Shown here in pieces: positions 16,825-25,136 of a stretch of 64,000 nucleotides of DNA. Every line of letters begins with the position of its first letter. Position 1 is the stretch's first letter. Below the pieces are notes generated by a model, which saw only the letters and a list, made by a program, of their open reading frames with translations, ran no database searches and was not told where the DNA came from. The position numbers were made by a program, and so were the translations under genes. This DNA is from Natronosalvus caseinilyticus. Lineage in GTDB: Archaea > Halobacteriota > Halobacteria > Halobacteriales > Natrialbaceae. The stretch is taken from positions 3,410,001 through 3,474,000 of the forward strand of contig NZ_CP071596.1 in assembly GCF_017357105.1 (NCBI RefSeq). Direction: 5' to 3'.

Positions 16825-17547
16825 ATGGAGTGTCGCCACTGCGGATCGCCCCTCGAGAAACCCGGCGACTTCTGTCTCGTCTGTCGCACCGGGAACACCG
16901 ACACGGTGGTCCTCGAGGCCGCTCGCGACCGGGCGACGCTGACGATGCTCGACGACGAGACGCGGCTGGGAGAGACGACGATCACGACGGCGCCCGAGGA
17001 GGGCGACCTCGAGGTCGTCGAGTTCAGAAACTTCGCGAGCCTGCTCGGGGACGAACTCCGCCGAAAGCGCCCCGAAGAGGTCTACGCCGCGGGCGATCGG
17101 GACGTGATCCAGGCGGTTCGCGAGGACACTCACTACGCGTTCTACCGGGTCGAGGACGACGACCCCGTCGCGGCCGTCCTCGAGCGACGCGGCGACCGGG
17201 CGCTCGACGTGGTCGAGACGGCGCCGGCGGACAAACTCGGCGGGAGCCACACGACCCTCATCGGCGGACGGACGGGCATGCGAGCGATCCAGACCGTCGC
17301 GGGCCACCCCCACGTCAAGAAGGTGATCCCCGGTCCCATCGACGCCGGCGGCACCGGCTCGCAGTCGGGGCTCCGGGCGAAGGTCACGCGGGCGGACGAC
17401 GGCGGCAACGTCCGCATGCTCCTGCGCGACGGCTCGAGCGTCCAGGAGAACCGGATCGTGACGACGGCCCGCGACCGCGAACTGGGCGAGGTCGTCCGCG
17501 AGGATCTAAACGAGGCGTTGCTCGAGGCGGGCTTGCGCGAGGAGTGA
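16825..17547 (+). CDS. DUF2103 predicted metal-binding protein
   Basis: The 240-residue protein starts with a zinc-ribbon (MECRHCGSPLEKPGDFCLVC; Cys at 3, 6, 17 and 20). A middle domain follows. The conserved C-terminal block, with GGSHTTLIGGRTGMRAIQ and HPHVKKVIPGPI, identifies the archaeal DUF2103 family. Its molecular role is unknown; basic residues in the conserved block suggest nucleic-acid contact, which is inference. The sequence ttttaggcg about 26 bases before the ATG could be the TATA box. Confidence 0.88.
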   Translation: MECRHCGSPLEKPGDFCLVCRTGNTDTVVLEAARDRATLTMLDDETRLGETTITTAPEEGDLEVVEFRNFASLLGDELRRKRPEEVYAAGDRDVIQAVREDTHYAFYRVEDDDPVAAVLERRGDRALDVVETAPADKLGGSHTTLIGGRTGMRAIQTVAGHPHVKKVIPGPIDAGGTGSQSGLRAKVTRADDGGNVRMLLRDGSSVQENRIVTTARDRELGEVVREDLNEALLEAGLREE

Positions 17548-17597
17548 CGGGCTGTGCGGCTCGAGGGGATTCGAGGCGACCCTTCGCTTCGCATGAG

Positions 17598-17619
17598 TGT
17601 TGTATGGTAACATATAACA
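17598..17619. promoter_or_regulatory. 22-base imperfect inverted repeat, possible operator
   Basis: tgttgtatg and catataaca pair with one mismatch around a gtaa centre. It lies in the 250-base gap after the DUF2103 gene, about 180 bases before the next start. Confidence 0.35.
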
Positions 17620-17798
17620 TTCTCCATCACGTAGCGAGTCAGAGTGCCCGTACCGACGTTCCGTCGTCGAGGGAGGTGGCGCCGTGGCGGGCGCAAGATA
17701 GGAGAGGATCATGACAACGACAGAAGCGAGAACACCGACACTGTGGAAGCCGAATCGTACGACAGCGTTCCGTCGGGACGCTGTTCCGAGGGGACGGG

Positions 17799-18200
17799 AT
17801 GGCCGAACATAATCTCGTCGTGTACGTCGACCGCTCGGCGGTACGGGAGGGGGCGATGGACGACCTCGAGCCAGCGATGGCGGAGCTGGCCGACTTCGTC
17901 GAGGCGAACGTTCCGGATATTCTGGCCTACAACGTCTACTTCAGCGGGGACGAAGAGCAGATGACGGTAATTCACGTGCACGACGACCAGAGTTCGCTAG
18001 AGCGACACATGGAGGTCGCCGGACCGAAGTTCCCGCCGATCGGGGAGTTCGTGGACATGGAATCGATCGACGTGTACGGCTACCTGGACGACGAACTCGT
18101 CCGCCAGCTACGAGCGAAGGCCTCGGAGCTCGGGAACGGACGGGTGTCGGTCCACGACGTTCACCGCGGCGTCGGTCGCATTATTGACGAGAGCGTTTGA
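17799..18200 (+). CDS. Small protein with possible dimeric alpha/beta-barrel (ABM-like) fold
   Basis: The 133-residue protein reads like a ferredoxin-fold dimeric barrel: a beta strand LVVYVDRS, a helix, a beta hairpin ([19 protein letters not shown]), then a helix with LERHMEVAG. This resembles antibiotic-biosynthesis-monooxygenase-like domains, but I see no catalytic residues and make no functional claim. The C-terminus ([16 protein letters not shown]) is amphipathic. It stands alone between the DUF2103 gene and the ribosomal cluster. Confidence 0.75.
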   Translation: MAEHNLVVYVDRSAVREGAMDDLEPAMAELADFVEANVPDILAYNVYFSGDEEQMTVIHVHDDQSSLERHMEVAGPKFPPIGEFVDMESIDVYGYLDDELVRQLRAKASELGNGRVSVHDVHRGVGRIIDESV

Positions 18201-18302
18201 CGGAACGTCCAAGAACGGCCACCTCGAGAGATCGAGACGAAAGGACGAATCAGACCGGACTGAAGCAGACCTTCCGTGAAAGACGACGAGCCCAACTCAA
18301 CA

Positions 18303-18312
18303 CCTTTATCAG
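18303..18312 (+). promoter_or_regulatory. TATA box of the L37Ae operon
   Basis: cctttatcag is centred about 30 bases before the ATG at 18338. This fixes the ribosomal protein start and rejects a 47-residue upstream extension. Confidence 0.65.
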
Positions 18313-18337
18313 AACGAGGTGGGTAGAAACCGATACT

Positions 18338-18610
18338 ATGGCCGAAAAGAAGCGAGGCAAGGTCGGGAGTGCCGGCCGATTCGGAGCGCGATACGGACGC
18401 GTCGCTCGACGACGCGTCTCGGAGATCGAACACGACATGCAGTCCTCGAAGGTCGACGGCGACGACGTCAAACGCCTCGGCCCCGGCATCTGGGAGAACG
18501 AGGAGACCGGCGAGGTCTTCACCGGCGGCGCCTACCGTCCCCAGACCCCGGCCGGCGAAACCGTCCGTCGCTCGATCCGGGCCGCACTCGGCGAGGACTC
18601 CGACGAGTAG
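18338..18610 (+). CDS. rpl37ae: 50S ribosomal protein L37Ae lacking zinc-finger cysteines
   Basis: The N-terminus has the L37Ae hallmarks [20 protein letters not shown], and the C-terminus has [23 protein letters not shown]. In between, the family normally carries a Cys4 zinc ribbon. Here the 90-residue protein has none; the stretch reads [24 protein letters not shown]. The fold may therefore be held by acidic or salt contacts instead of zinc. It heads a conserved cluster with rpoP and pcc1, and it is the only L37Ae gene seen here. Confidence 0.92.
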   Translation: MAEKKRGKVGSAGRFGARYGRVARRRVSEIEHDMQSSKVDGDDVKRLGPGIWENEETGEVFTGGAYRPQTPAGETVRRSIRAALGEDSDE

Positions 18611-18638
18611 TCCGACAACCCAGACCACACCACCTCAC

Positions 18639-18773
18639 ATGAGTTACAAGTGCTCCCGCTGCAAACGCGACGTACAGCTCGACGAGTACGGGGGCGTCCG
18701 CTGTCCCTACTGCGGCCACCGCGTACTCCTCAAAGAGCGCAGTCGAGACGTCAAGACCGTCGACGTCAACTAG
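18639..18773 (+). CDS. rpoP: DNA-directed RNA polymerase subunit P
   Basis: This 44-residue RNA polymerase subunit corresponds to eukaryotic Rpb12. It has a Cys4 zinc ribbon with C5, C8, C22 and C25 (CSRCKRD and [10 protein letters not shown]), so zinc binding is retained here although it is lost in the preceding L37Ae. It lies 28 bases after rpl37ae and 10 bases before pcc1, almost certainly in one transcript. Confidence 0.96.
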   Translation: MSYKCSRCKRDVQLDEYGGVRCPYCGHRVLLKERSRDVKTVDVN

Positions 18774-18783
18774 GCATTTTCCG

Positions 18784-19131
18784 GTGTTTCCCCACGACGC
18801 CACCCTCGAGTTCGAGTACGAGTCGCCGACTCGAGCGACGACCGTCGCCGAGGCCGTCGCCCGCGAGGTCGGCGAGATCGACGACGACCGTTCGCGGACG
18901 ACGATCGACTGCGACGCGGAGACGGTGGCGGTTTCGATCCTCGCCCGTGACCTGACGGCGCTCCGCGCGGCGCTCAACACCTGGTTCTCGCTGGTCGACG
19001 TCGCGGAGCGAGCGACGATAGTCGGGGAGCGATACCGGTACCAGAGCCGGAGCCTCGAGACGATCGAGGCGGACGAGACGGATCGTTCGGGTGGCGACGA
19101 CAGCCACGACAGCCACGACGGCGATGGCTGA
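18784..19131 (+). CDS. pcc1: KEOPS complex subunit Pcc1
   Basis: Pcc1 is the dimerising subunit of KEOPS, which makes the t6A modification at A37 of ANN-decoding tRNAs. The 115-residue protein shows the Pcc1 pattern: a strand LEFEYESP, a helix TVAEAVAREVGEI, paired strands, and the helix LTALRAALNTWFSLVDVAE. The His/Asp/Ser-rich tail is not conserved. The start is GTG, 10 bases after rpoP. Its last eight bases overlap the start of the next gene (atggctga), suggesting coupled translation. Confidence 0.88.
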   Translation: MFPHDATLEFEYESPTRATTVAEAVAREVGEIDDDRSRTTIDCDAETVAVSILARDLTALRAALNTWFSLVDVAERATIVGERYRYQSRSLETIEADETDRSGGDDSHDSHDGDG

Positions 19132-19904
19132 CGACGCCACCTGCTCACCGTTCGAGCCGTCCCCGAACGAAGACTCGACGGCCCAACCCATCGATACCTG
19201 GCAGTTGACGCCGACGAACTCGAGACTTCTCCGCGCGTTGCTGTACGCCTCCTGGACTATTTCGGGCGGGTTCGTCGTCTTGCTCTCCGCGCTCGCCGCG
19301 TTTTCTCGCTCTCGAGGCAGTGGTTCCTTCGCGCGCAGGTTCGACGCCAGTGCTGGCAGTCGGTGTGGTCCTAATCGCCGCCTTCGTCGTCACCCTCTCC
19401 GGATTTGGCTGGCTCCTCGCGCGACTCGTTCGCTGGAAACACAGCCGGACCTTCCTCCGACTTCGCGCGCCGGAACCGAGCGATCCGACCCGATCCGTCG
19501 TCGAGCACGCGCCGATCCGATCGCTCGTCGCGTTCGCCGGCGCTGGCGCCGTGATCCACGCTGGCGGCTTCGGACTCGTGCTCGGTCTCGAGCGATCCTC
19601 GTTCTGGTACCTGCTCCCCGTCGGCGGTGTGTATGCGACCTTCGTCGCCGTTCGCTGGTGGCTGCCAACCGCCGGTCGCCTCACCGACGACGTGCTCGTC
19701 GTGACGTCGTTTCCCCACGAGAGGGCTGTCGGCAGTCGCTGGTTCGGTGCGCTCGAGACGACGCTCGAGGCCGATCGTGCATCCATTCAGCGCGTTCGGG
19801 CGCGGTCGCTCGGCGAGACGACGCTCGTGTGGCTCGACCATGATCGATCCGCATCCGTCGTCGCGGCCGTCCCACCGTCCGTTCGCGACCGTCTCGAGGG
19901 GTGA
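19124..19904 (+). pseudogene. Four-helix membrane protein gene interrupted by a frameshift
   Basis: Two reading frames together make one plausible protein. The first runs from the ATG at 19124 (MADDATCSPFEP) through a membrane helix (LYASWTISGGFVVLLSALAAF). From about 19302 the coding signal moves one base forward and continues (LALEAVVPSRAGSTPV, LAVGVVLIAAFVVTLSG) to the stop at 19904. Removing one t from the tttt run at 19301-19304 joins them exactly. It is either a recent inactivating slip, programmed, or a sequencing error. The family is unknown, with about four helices. It lies between pcc1 and pfdB. Confidence 0.75.
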
Positions 19905-19963
19905 CGTGACTCCCGTCGAACGCGACGGCGGGAGGCGAATCGACTCACGAGACGCAAAGCTTG

Positions 19964-19973
19964 GCTTTATCAG
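19964..19973 (+). promoter_or_regulatory. TATA box of the prefoldin beta operon
   Basis: gctttatcag is centred 28 bases before the ATG at 19996, implying a leaderless transcript for pfdB and the DUF3194 gene. Confidence 0.6.
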
Positions 19974-19995
19974 TGCGGAGGGCAACCGTCGAGAC

Positions 19996-20391
19996 ATGCA
20001 AGGCAATCTGCCACCGGAGGCACAGGAGAAGATCGAACAGCTCCAGGACCTGCAAGAGACGGCCCAGACCGTCGCCGTCCAGAAGCAGGAAGCCGAATCC
20101 TCGCTCGACGACGCGCAGGCCGCCCTCGAGGAACTCGAGGACGTCGACGACGACACCACGATGTACCGCCAGGTCGGCGAACTGTTCGTCCAGACCGAGT
20201 ACGACGAGGCCCAGGAGCAGCTCGAGGAGAAAACCGACACCCTCGAGATCCGCCTCGAGACCCTCGAGAAGCAAGAAGAGCGCGTCCAGACGCAGTTCGA
20301 GAGCCTGCAGGAAGAGCTGCAGAACTTGCTGGGCGGTGGCGGCATGGGCGGGCCCGCCGGTCCGGGCGGCCCGGGCGCCGGCGGCGCGTAG
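19996..20391 (+). CDS. pfdB: Prefoldin subunit beta
   Basis: Prefoldin is a hexameric jellyfish-shaped chaperone that passes unfolded proteins to the thermosome. The 131-residue subunit has the expected coiled coil, the beta-hairpin region ([17 protein letters not shown]) and a second coiled coil ([19 protein letters not shown]), then a flexible Gly/Pro-rich tail. The C-terminal tail is longer than in many family members. Its TAG is followed at once by the ATG of the DUF3194 gene, so the two are in one operon. Confidence 0.95.
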   Translation: MQGNLPPEAQEKIEQLQDLQETAQTVAVQKQEAESSLDDAQAALEELEDVDDDTTMYRQVGELFVQTEYDEAQEQLEEKTDTLEIRLETLEKQEERVQTQFESLQEELQNLLGGGGMGGPAGPGGPGAGGA

Positions 20392-20652
20392 ATGCCGGCG
20401 AGCGAGTCGGAACCGGACGACGAGACGGTCGTCCAGACCGCCTCAGACGCCGCCGAAGACGTCATCTTCTCGGCGTACAAGCAATCTTCCGTCCGTGATT
20501 ACGACGTCACCGTCGTCTTCGAAGACGGCGTCCTCGAGGTGGACGTCTACCTGAACGTGCCGGACGACGCCGGCGAACGGAATCCCGATGCCGTTGCGGA
20601 CGAGGCGGCCCTCGCTGCCCGGTCGGCGGTCGACGACCTGTTCGGCGAGTGA
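20392..20652 (+). CDS. DUF3194 protein
   Basis: This 86-residue protein follows pfdB with no gap. It has a helix (VVQTASDAAEDVIFSAYKQ) followed by two strands (DYDVTVVFEDGVLEVDVYLN) and a C-terminal helix with EAALAARSAVDDLF, matching the DUF3194 family that commonly accompanies prefoldin beta in archaea. The function is unknown; context suggests a role near protein folding or translation. Confidence 0.85.
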   Translation: MPASESEPDDETVVQTASDAAEDVIFSAYKQSSVRDYDVTVVFEDGVLEVDVYLNVPDDAGERNPDAVADEAALAARSAVDDLFGE

Positions 20653-21059
20653 CGGCGCCTCGGCCGGTTTTTGGCGTAGTAACCAGTGATGAACAGTAGT
20701 GACCGTTCGTCCAGATATGCGATTCGATAACACACTACCCCAACGGTTTTTACGGTACCCGTCGAGATTCGAGTCGAGACGAATGGAGACCCTTTCTTTT
20801 CACTGAACCGGGATTCTCGCTCGACGGGGCCGCTGCGGCGCGTTCGGCTCCCGTCCGTAGCGGCATCGGTCGATCGCTAGTCCATTGCTAATCGGTCGCA
20901 AGTCGCTCGCACGCTGATCCGCGACTCGTTCACGTCGAGAACCCCGGACTCGAGGAGGCCTCGAGCGGCGGCGCTCCTATTCGCGTAGATTGCGACGAAT
21001 CCAGCGCCGCCGAACCGTTTCCGACCAGGTCTGAACGACCTGGTACCCACCATCGACAC
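20653..21059. other. 407-base non-coding interval before hflX
   Basis: No gene is apparent on either strand. The stretch contains the run ggtttttacgg near 20745 (possible TATA or terminator) and a perfect 8-bp hairpin just before hflX, listed separately. The seven-codon frame starting at 20783 is too short to call. Confidence 0.5.
21024..21044. promoter_or_regulatory. Perfect hairpin or operator just upstream of hflX
   Basis: accaggtc and gacctggt form an 8-bp perfect inverted repeat around tgaac, ending 15 bases before the ATG at 21060. It could be a repressor site or an RNA stem near the ribosome entry site. Confidence 0.5.
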
Positions 21060-22385
21060 ATGTCACGACCGAGTGCAAACCCGTCCACGAACCGCCCGCC
21101 AAAACCCGCCGTCGTCGCCCGCGAGCCGACGACGCCGATCGAAACGGCCGAAATTGAATCGCTCGCCCAAAGTGCTGGCTACGGCGTCGTCGACACGATT
21201 ACCCAGTCCGGGCACCCCGATTCGGGGTCGTACCTCGGGGCGGGTCGGCTCGAAGACCTGGCCGAAACGGTCGCCTCGAGCGACGCGTCGACGGTCGTCG
21301 TCGACGACCGGCTCACCCCGGGTCAACACCACGCCATCGAATCGACGCTTCCCGACGAGACGAGCGTCCTGGATCGCTACCGACTCGTCCTCGACATCTT
21401 CGAGGCGGGGGCGAGTTCTCGCCGGGCGAGCCTCCAGGTCGAACTCGCCCAGCTTCGTTACGACCTGCCCCGACTGATCGCCGCGAGCGACGAGGGAATG
21501 TTCAACCGGTTTACCGAGAGCGGGACGCCGGTCTACGACGTCCGCGACCGAATCTCGCGACTCGAGCGTCGACTGTCCGAATGCCCGGATCCGGCCGAGC
21601 AGTTCCGCGAGCGTCGCCGCGAGGAGGGCTTCGACCTCGTGACCATCGCCGGCTACACGAACGCCGGGAAGTCGACGCTGTTGCACCGGCTGGCGGACGA
21701 GCTGTCGTTCGAGTCGTCCGGGTCTGCCGGCGTCGCTGATGACGACCCCCTCGACGGCTCGAACAAACACGCCACCGCCAGCGTCGCGGACCGTCTGTTC
21801 GAGACGCTCGAGACCACGACCCGCCGGGCCACGATTGGCGGCCGACCCGTGCTCGTCACGGACACTGTCGGCTACGTCGACGAGTTGCCACACGATCTCG
21901 TCGCGTCGTTCAGCGCGACCCTCTCGGAGGCAAGCGCGGCCGACGTCGTCGTCCTGGTGGTCGACGCGAGCGACGACCTCGAGACCGTCGAGGAACGGCT
22001 CCAGGTGTCCCTCGACGTCCTCGCCGAACAGGACGTCGACGCCGATCGGATCGTCACCGCGCTGAACAAGATCGATCGCCTCGAGTCCGGCGAACGGGAG
22101 GCTCGCGTCGCCCTCGCCACCGACGCGGGTCTGGACCCGACCCCGGTCAGCGTTCGCGAGGGGACGAACCTCGAGGCGCTTCGAGAACGCATCCAGGACT
22201 ACCTGCCGACGGAACGCCTCCGCCTCGAGATGCCTACGGGTGACGAGGCGATGGCGCTGATCTCGCGAGCCTACGATCGGACGGCCGTCGAGGACGTCAC
22301 GTACCGCGACGAGACGGTCGTCCTCGAGTGCACGGGCCGTCCGGCGGTTCTCGAACGGCTTCGGGGGGCCGCTGACCGGATGTAG
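21060..22385 (+). CDS. hflX: GTPase HflX
   Basis: HflX is a ribosome-binding GTPase; in bacteria it rescues or splits stalled 70S ribosomes. The 441-residue protein has the HflX N-domain (LTPGQHHAIES, SSRRASLQVELAQLRYDLP), then the G domain with G1 GYTNAGKST at 198-206, G3 DTVGY and G4 NKID. An insertion after G1 (SFESSGSAGVADDDPL) is acidic. A hairpin lies just upstream of the ATG and could regulate it. The gene converges with the DnaJ-domain gene. Confidence 0.94.
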   Translation: MSRPSANPSTNRPPKPAVVAREPTTPIETAEIESLAQSAGYGVVDTITQSGHPDSGSYLGAGRLEDLAETVASSDASTVVVDDRLTPGQHHAIESTLPDETSVLDRYRLVLDIFEAGASSRRASLQVELAQLRYDLPRLIAASDEGMFNRFTESGTPVYDVRDRISRLERRLSECPDPAEQFRERRREEGFDLVTIAGYTNAGKSTLLHRLADELSFESSGSAGVADDDPLDGSNKHATASVADRLFETLETTTRRATIGGRPVLVTDTVGYVDELPHDLVASFSATLSEASAADVVVLVVDASDDLETVEERLQVSLDVLAEQDVDADRIVTALNKIDRLESGEREARVALATDAGLDPTPVSVREGTNLEALRERIQDYLPTERLRLEMPTGDEAMALISRAYDRTAVEDVTYRDETVVLECTGRPAVLERLRGAADRM

Positions 22386-22391
22386 CTACCC

Positions 22392-23105
22392 TCAGGGTTC
22401 CTTCCGGTCGCGTTCGCGCTCGCGCTCGTACGGCACCCGATCGAGCGTCTCGCGAAGCCCCGGGCGAATGTCGAACAGGTACCGCTCCCTGCTCCCATCG
22501 GGCCCCGGCTGGGTGTAGACCACCTTCTCGATGGAGACGCCCTCGGGGACGGTCTGGGTGACGACGACCGCGTCGAGCGCCAGGTCCGGCGGAATCTCGG
22601 CGTCGGTACCACACCAGCGCGAGGGGAGGTTCGCGGCGGGTGGGCGAAGGACGTTCGACCCCTGGTAGAGGAATCCGTCGTCGCCGACGAAACTGGTGTT
22701 CGAGCGTCCACGCCACGCGAGGGGCCGGTCACCGGTGTTGTGTGCGGTGAAAAATGCGGCCGTCACCCTCGTCCCGAACTCGAGGGGGTGCTCGAGGAGC
22801 CTTCCGAGGGCGACGCCGTCGACGAGGCCGACGAGCGACAGCGTCAGGAGCGAGCCGTCGACCGTCGGACCGATCGGTGGCGTGCCGTCTCGAGTCGTCG
22901 GGTCGTAGTACTCGACGTGTACGCCGTCCGGTGGGGCGTGCTGCTCGCCCGTGATCGTCTCGTAGGCACGCTTGATTCGCAGAAACCGCGCTCGAGAGCC
23001 ACCCTGGTCGGGATGGTGCCGCTTGAGGAGGGCCCGATAGGCACGTCGGACCTCCTCGGTGTCGGCCTCCGGCGACACCCCGAGGACCTCGTAGTGGCTC
23101 TCCAT
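22392..23105 (-). CDS. J-domain protein with unknown C-terminal beta domain
   Basis: The N-terminal 65 residues are a full J domain (YEVLGVSPEADTEEVRRAYR, then the HHPD motif) that would stimulate DnaK. The remaining 170 residues are predicted mostly beta, with ALGRLLEHPLEFGTRVTAAFF and GRSNTSFVGDDGFLYQG. They lack the Cys-rich region and peptide-binding domains of DnaJ proper. The protein is therefore a type III J protein with an unrecognised domain. The ATG at 23105 gives MESHYEVLGV; ctttttacc about 28 bases upstream is a likely TATA box. Confidence 0.85.
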   Translation of the reverse strand: MESHYEVLGVSPEADTEEVRRAYRALLKRHHPDQGGSRARFLRIKRAYETITGEQHAPPDGVHVEYYDPTTRDGTPPIGPTVDGSLLTLSLVGLVDGVALGRLLEHPLEFGTRVTAAFFTAHNTGDRPLAWRGRSNTSFVGDDGFLYQGSNVLRPPAANLPSRWCGTDAEIPPDLALDAVVVTQTVPEGVSIEKVVYTQPGPDGSRERYLFDIRPGLRETLDRVPYERERERDRKEP

Positions 23106-23177
23106 ATACCACACTGAAAGTCACTCGGTAAAAAGAGTGTTCCGTCCGCCGGATTGGCAGGACGGTCTCGTGAGATT

Positions 23178-23462
23178 TCAGTCTGTGAGGGACTCGAGGG
23201 ATATCTGACCGGTGCTGTCGACGGTGACCTGGCGGCCACAGTACTGAAACTGCACGGTGACCTCGTTTTGCTGCCGGGTCGGTGACGTCGGTTCGAGCAA
23301 CTGATCGAGCGCCTGCGGATCGATCGCCTCTTGAAGCGGCGGGTAGGTCGGTGGTGCGAGTTCCTCGACGGGTACGTTCTCCGCGTGAGCCACCGCCTCG
23401 ACGACGGCGAGGCTAGGTGCTGTCTGAAACGGCGAAGCCATGGTGTCTTCCCCCGACCCCAT
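23178..23462 (-). CDS. HalOD1-domain small protein
   Basis: This 94-residue protein matches the haloarchaeal HalOD1 output domain: a helix with SLAVVEAVAHAENVPVEEL, the motif PPLQEAIDPQALDQLL, and two strands (VTVQFQYCGRQVTVDSTGQI). HalOD1 occurs alone or fused to signalling modules; its target is unknown. A TATA-like cttaatac lies 29 bases before the ATG at 23462, so that start is preferred over the internal ATG seven codons later. Confidence 0.85.
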   Translation of the reverse strand: MGSGEDTMASPFQTAPSLAVVEAVAHAENVPVEELAPPTYPPLQEAIDPQALDQLLEPTSPTRQQNEVTVQFQYCGRQVTVDSTGQISLESLTD

Positions 23463-23491
23463 ACGTATTCCCACGTTCCCGAGTCCCTGTA

Positions 23492-24427
23492 TTAAGCCTG
23501 TCCTTCCTCGCTGAGTCGCGCCTTCCGGCGACGGCGGTCGACCGTGGTCCACCCGATTCCAGTGAGCACGACGAGTCCGCCGACGACCGTCGCTACGTCG
23601 GGGATCTCACCGAGGAGGGCGAGCGCCAGCACGGTCGAGCCGACCGGTTCGCCGAGCCAGGCGACGCTCACGACGACCGACTCGAGGTACTTCAGTGCCC
23701 AGTTCGAGACGGTGTGGCCCAGGATACCGGGCCCGACGGCCATCGCGAGGAAGAGTGCCCACTCTCGAGGCGGGTAGGCGACGTAGTCGTGGCCCTGGAC
23801 GCCGACGAGGACGAAGAGCGTGACCGCGCAGGCGGCGTAGACGACAGTGACGTAGGGAAACAGCGAGACGCGCTGACGGATCGAACGCCCTGCGAGGACG
23901 TAGCCGGCGACCGTCACCGCGCCGAAGAGCGCGAGCGCGTTCCCGTAGAGTGTCGCGTCCGCGACCGGGGCCTGCCCGGCGTCGCCGAACGACATGACGG
24001 CCGCGCCGGCGATGGCGACGACGATGCCGACGACCGTCGTTCTCGTCACCCGTTCGTGCAGGACGAGCGCGGCGCCGGCGGCGACGAACAGCGGCTGAGT
24101 CTGGACGAGCGTGACGCTAGCGGCCACGCTCGTGTACGACAGGCTCTCGAACCACGACGCGAAGTGGGCCGCGAGGGCGACCCCCGCGACGGTCGCGCCG
24201 AGGAGGTCACGTCTCGAGAGCCGATCGAACTCCTCGCGGTGGAATCCCAGCGCGATCGGGGCGACGATCGCCGTCGTGAACAGCACGCGGTAAAACGCCG
24301 CGACCGAACTCGGGGCGGCGCTCCAGCGGATCAAGATTGCGCTCGTGCTCGCCGCGAGGACGGCGAACGCGAGCGCAGCCCCCGGGACGACCTCGAGGTC
24401 GCCGCCGTCGCAGACGTCTGGAATCAC
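23492..24427 (-). CDS. DMT-superfamily (EamA) transporter
   Basis: The 311-residue protein has ten predicted helices arranged as two EamA repeats (ASTSAILIRWSAAP in the first and WALKYLESVVVSVAWLGEP in the second). DMT transporters export metabolites or amino acids; the substrate here is unknown. The GTG at 24427 is chosen because ctatagca lies 27 bases upstream. The ATG 16 codons earlier would begin upstream of that promoter. Confidence 0.88.
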   Translation of the reverse strand: MIPDVCDGGDLEVVPGAALAFAVLAASTSAILIRWSAAPSSVAAFYRVLFTTAIVAPIALGFHREEFDRLSRRDLLGATVAGVALAAHFASWFESLSYTSVAASVTLVQTQPLFVAAGAALVLHERVTRTTVVGIVVAIAGAAVMSFGDAGQAPVADATLYGNALALFGAVTVAGYVLAGRSIRQRVSLFPYVTVVYAACAVTLFVLVGVQGHDYVAYPPREWALFLAMAVGPGILGHTVSNWALKYLESVVVSVAWLGEPVGSTVLALALLGEIPDVATVVGGLVVLTGIGWTTVDRRRRKARLSEEGQA

Positions 24428-24508
24428 GTGACTCAGATTCGAGGGGAGTGCTATAGGGGTAGCGAAACCGGACAACGTGGGCGACGCCGGATCAGTGCAC
24501 GAAGGGCG

Positions 24509-24988
24509 TTACTCGAGCGCGCGTCGCGTTCGCCTGTGACGGTCCCGAAACATCCCCTCGAAGCCGACTCGCGAACACGGCGCTACCGCCTCGCCGAGGG
24601 ACCCACCCGGCAGAGCGTACTCAATCCTGTCACGTAGTACCGTCTGCTCGCCGTCGGCGAAAAACGAGTGCGTGTGGACCCAGGTGGCGAACGGCCCGTG
24701 AACCATCTCGTCGCTGAAGTACGCTCGTCCCGGGCGAGAATCTCGCTCGAGGATGACCGACGTCCAGTGAACGCGGGGACCCACGCCAAATGGGCGGATC
24801 GACATCGAAATTTCCGCGTCCTCCTCGAGAATGTCGGGATTTCGTTCGCCGTCGGGCCCCATCACTGCCTCGACTCGCAGGTTCAGCCACGGCGGGGTCA
24901 CGGCCTCGAGTCCCGAGACGCGCGAGTGAAAATCCCAGACCTCCTCGAGGGGTGCGTCGATGCGGATCGATCGCTCGTAGGTTGCCAT
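24509..24988 (-). CDS. SRPBCC-superfamily (START-like) lipid/ligand-binding protein
   Basis: A 159-residue protein of the SRPBCC fold. It begins TYERSIRIDAPLEEVWDFH, the typical first strand and helix of polyketide-cyclase-like members, and ends in the long helix GMFRDRHRRTRRALE. Such proteins bind hydrophobic ligands. This group is often called ligand-binding SRPBCC or cell-division inhibitor-like, and I cannot assign a ligand. An AT-rich element (actattttcc) sits about 27 bases upstream of the ATG. Confidence 0.82.
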   Translation of the reverse strand: MATYERSIRIDAPLEEVWDFHSRVSGLEAVTPPWLNLRVEAVMGPDGERNPDILEEDAEISMSIRPFGVGPRVHWTSVILERDSRPGRAYFSDEMVHGPFATWVHTHSFFADGEQTVLRDRIEYALPGGSLGEAVAPCSRVGFEGMFRDRHRRTRRALE

Positions 24989-25136
24989 GGCGGGGGATAC
25001 GACGCCTCGAGGGAAAATAGTTCGACTATTGACGGCGGTTCACTCGCCAGCAGTTCTCGGAAAGCCACGGCCGGTACATCGCCACCAGTTCTCGAGAAGC
25101 GTCCGGAGAGAGCCGTGTACGGGCCTCGAGGGGGCC

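Noticed and set aside
19320-19904. A complete 194-residue protein starting at a GTG in the second half of the split gene
   Set aside because: It would start in the middle of an evident domain. The upstream frame supplies the missing helix after a single-base correction at the tttt run.
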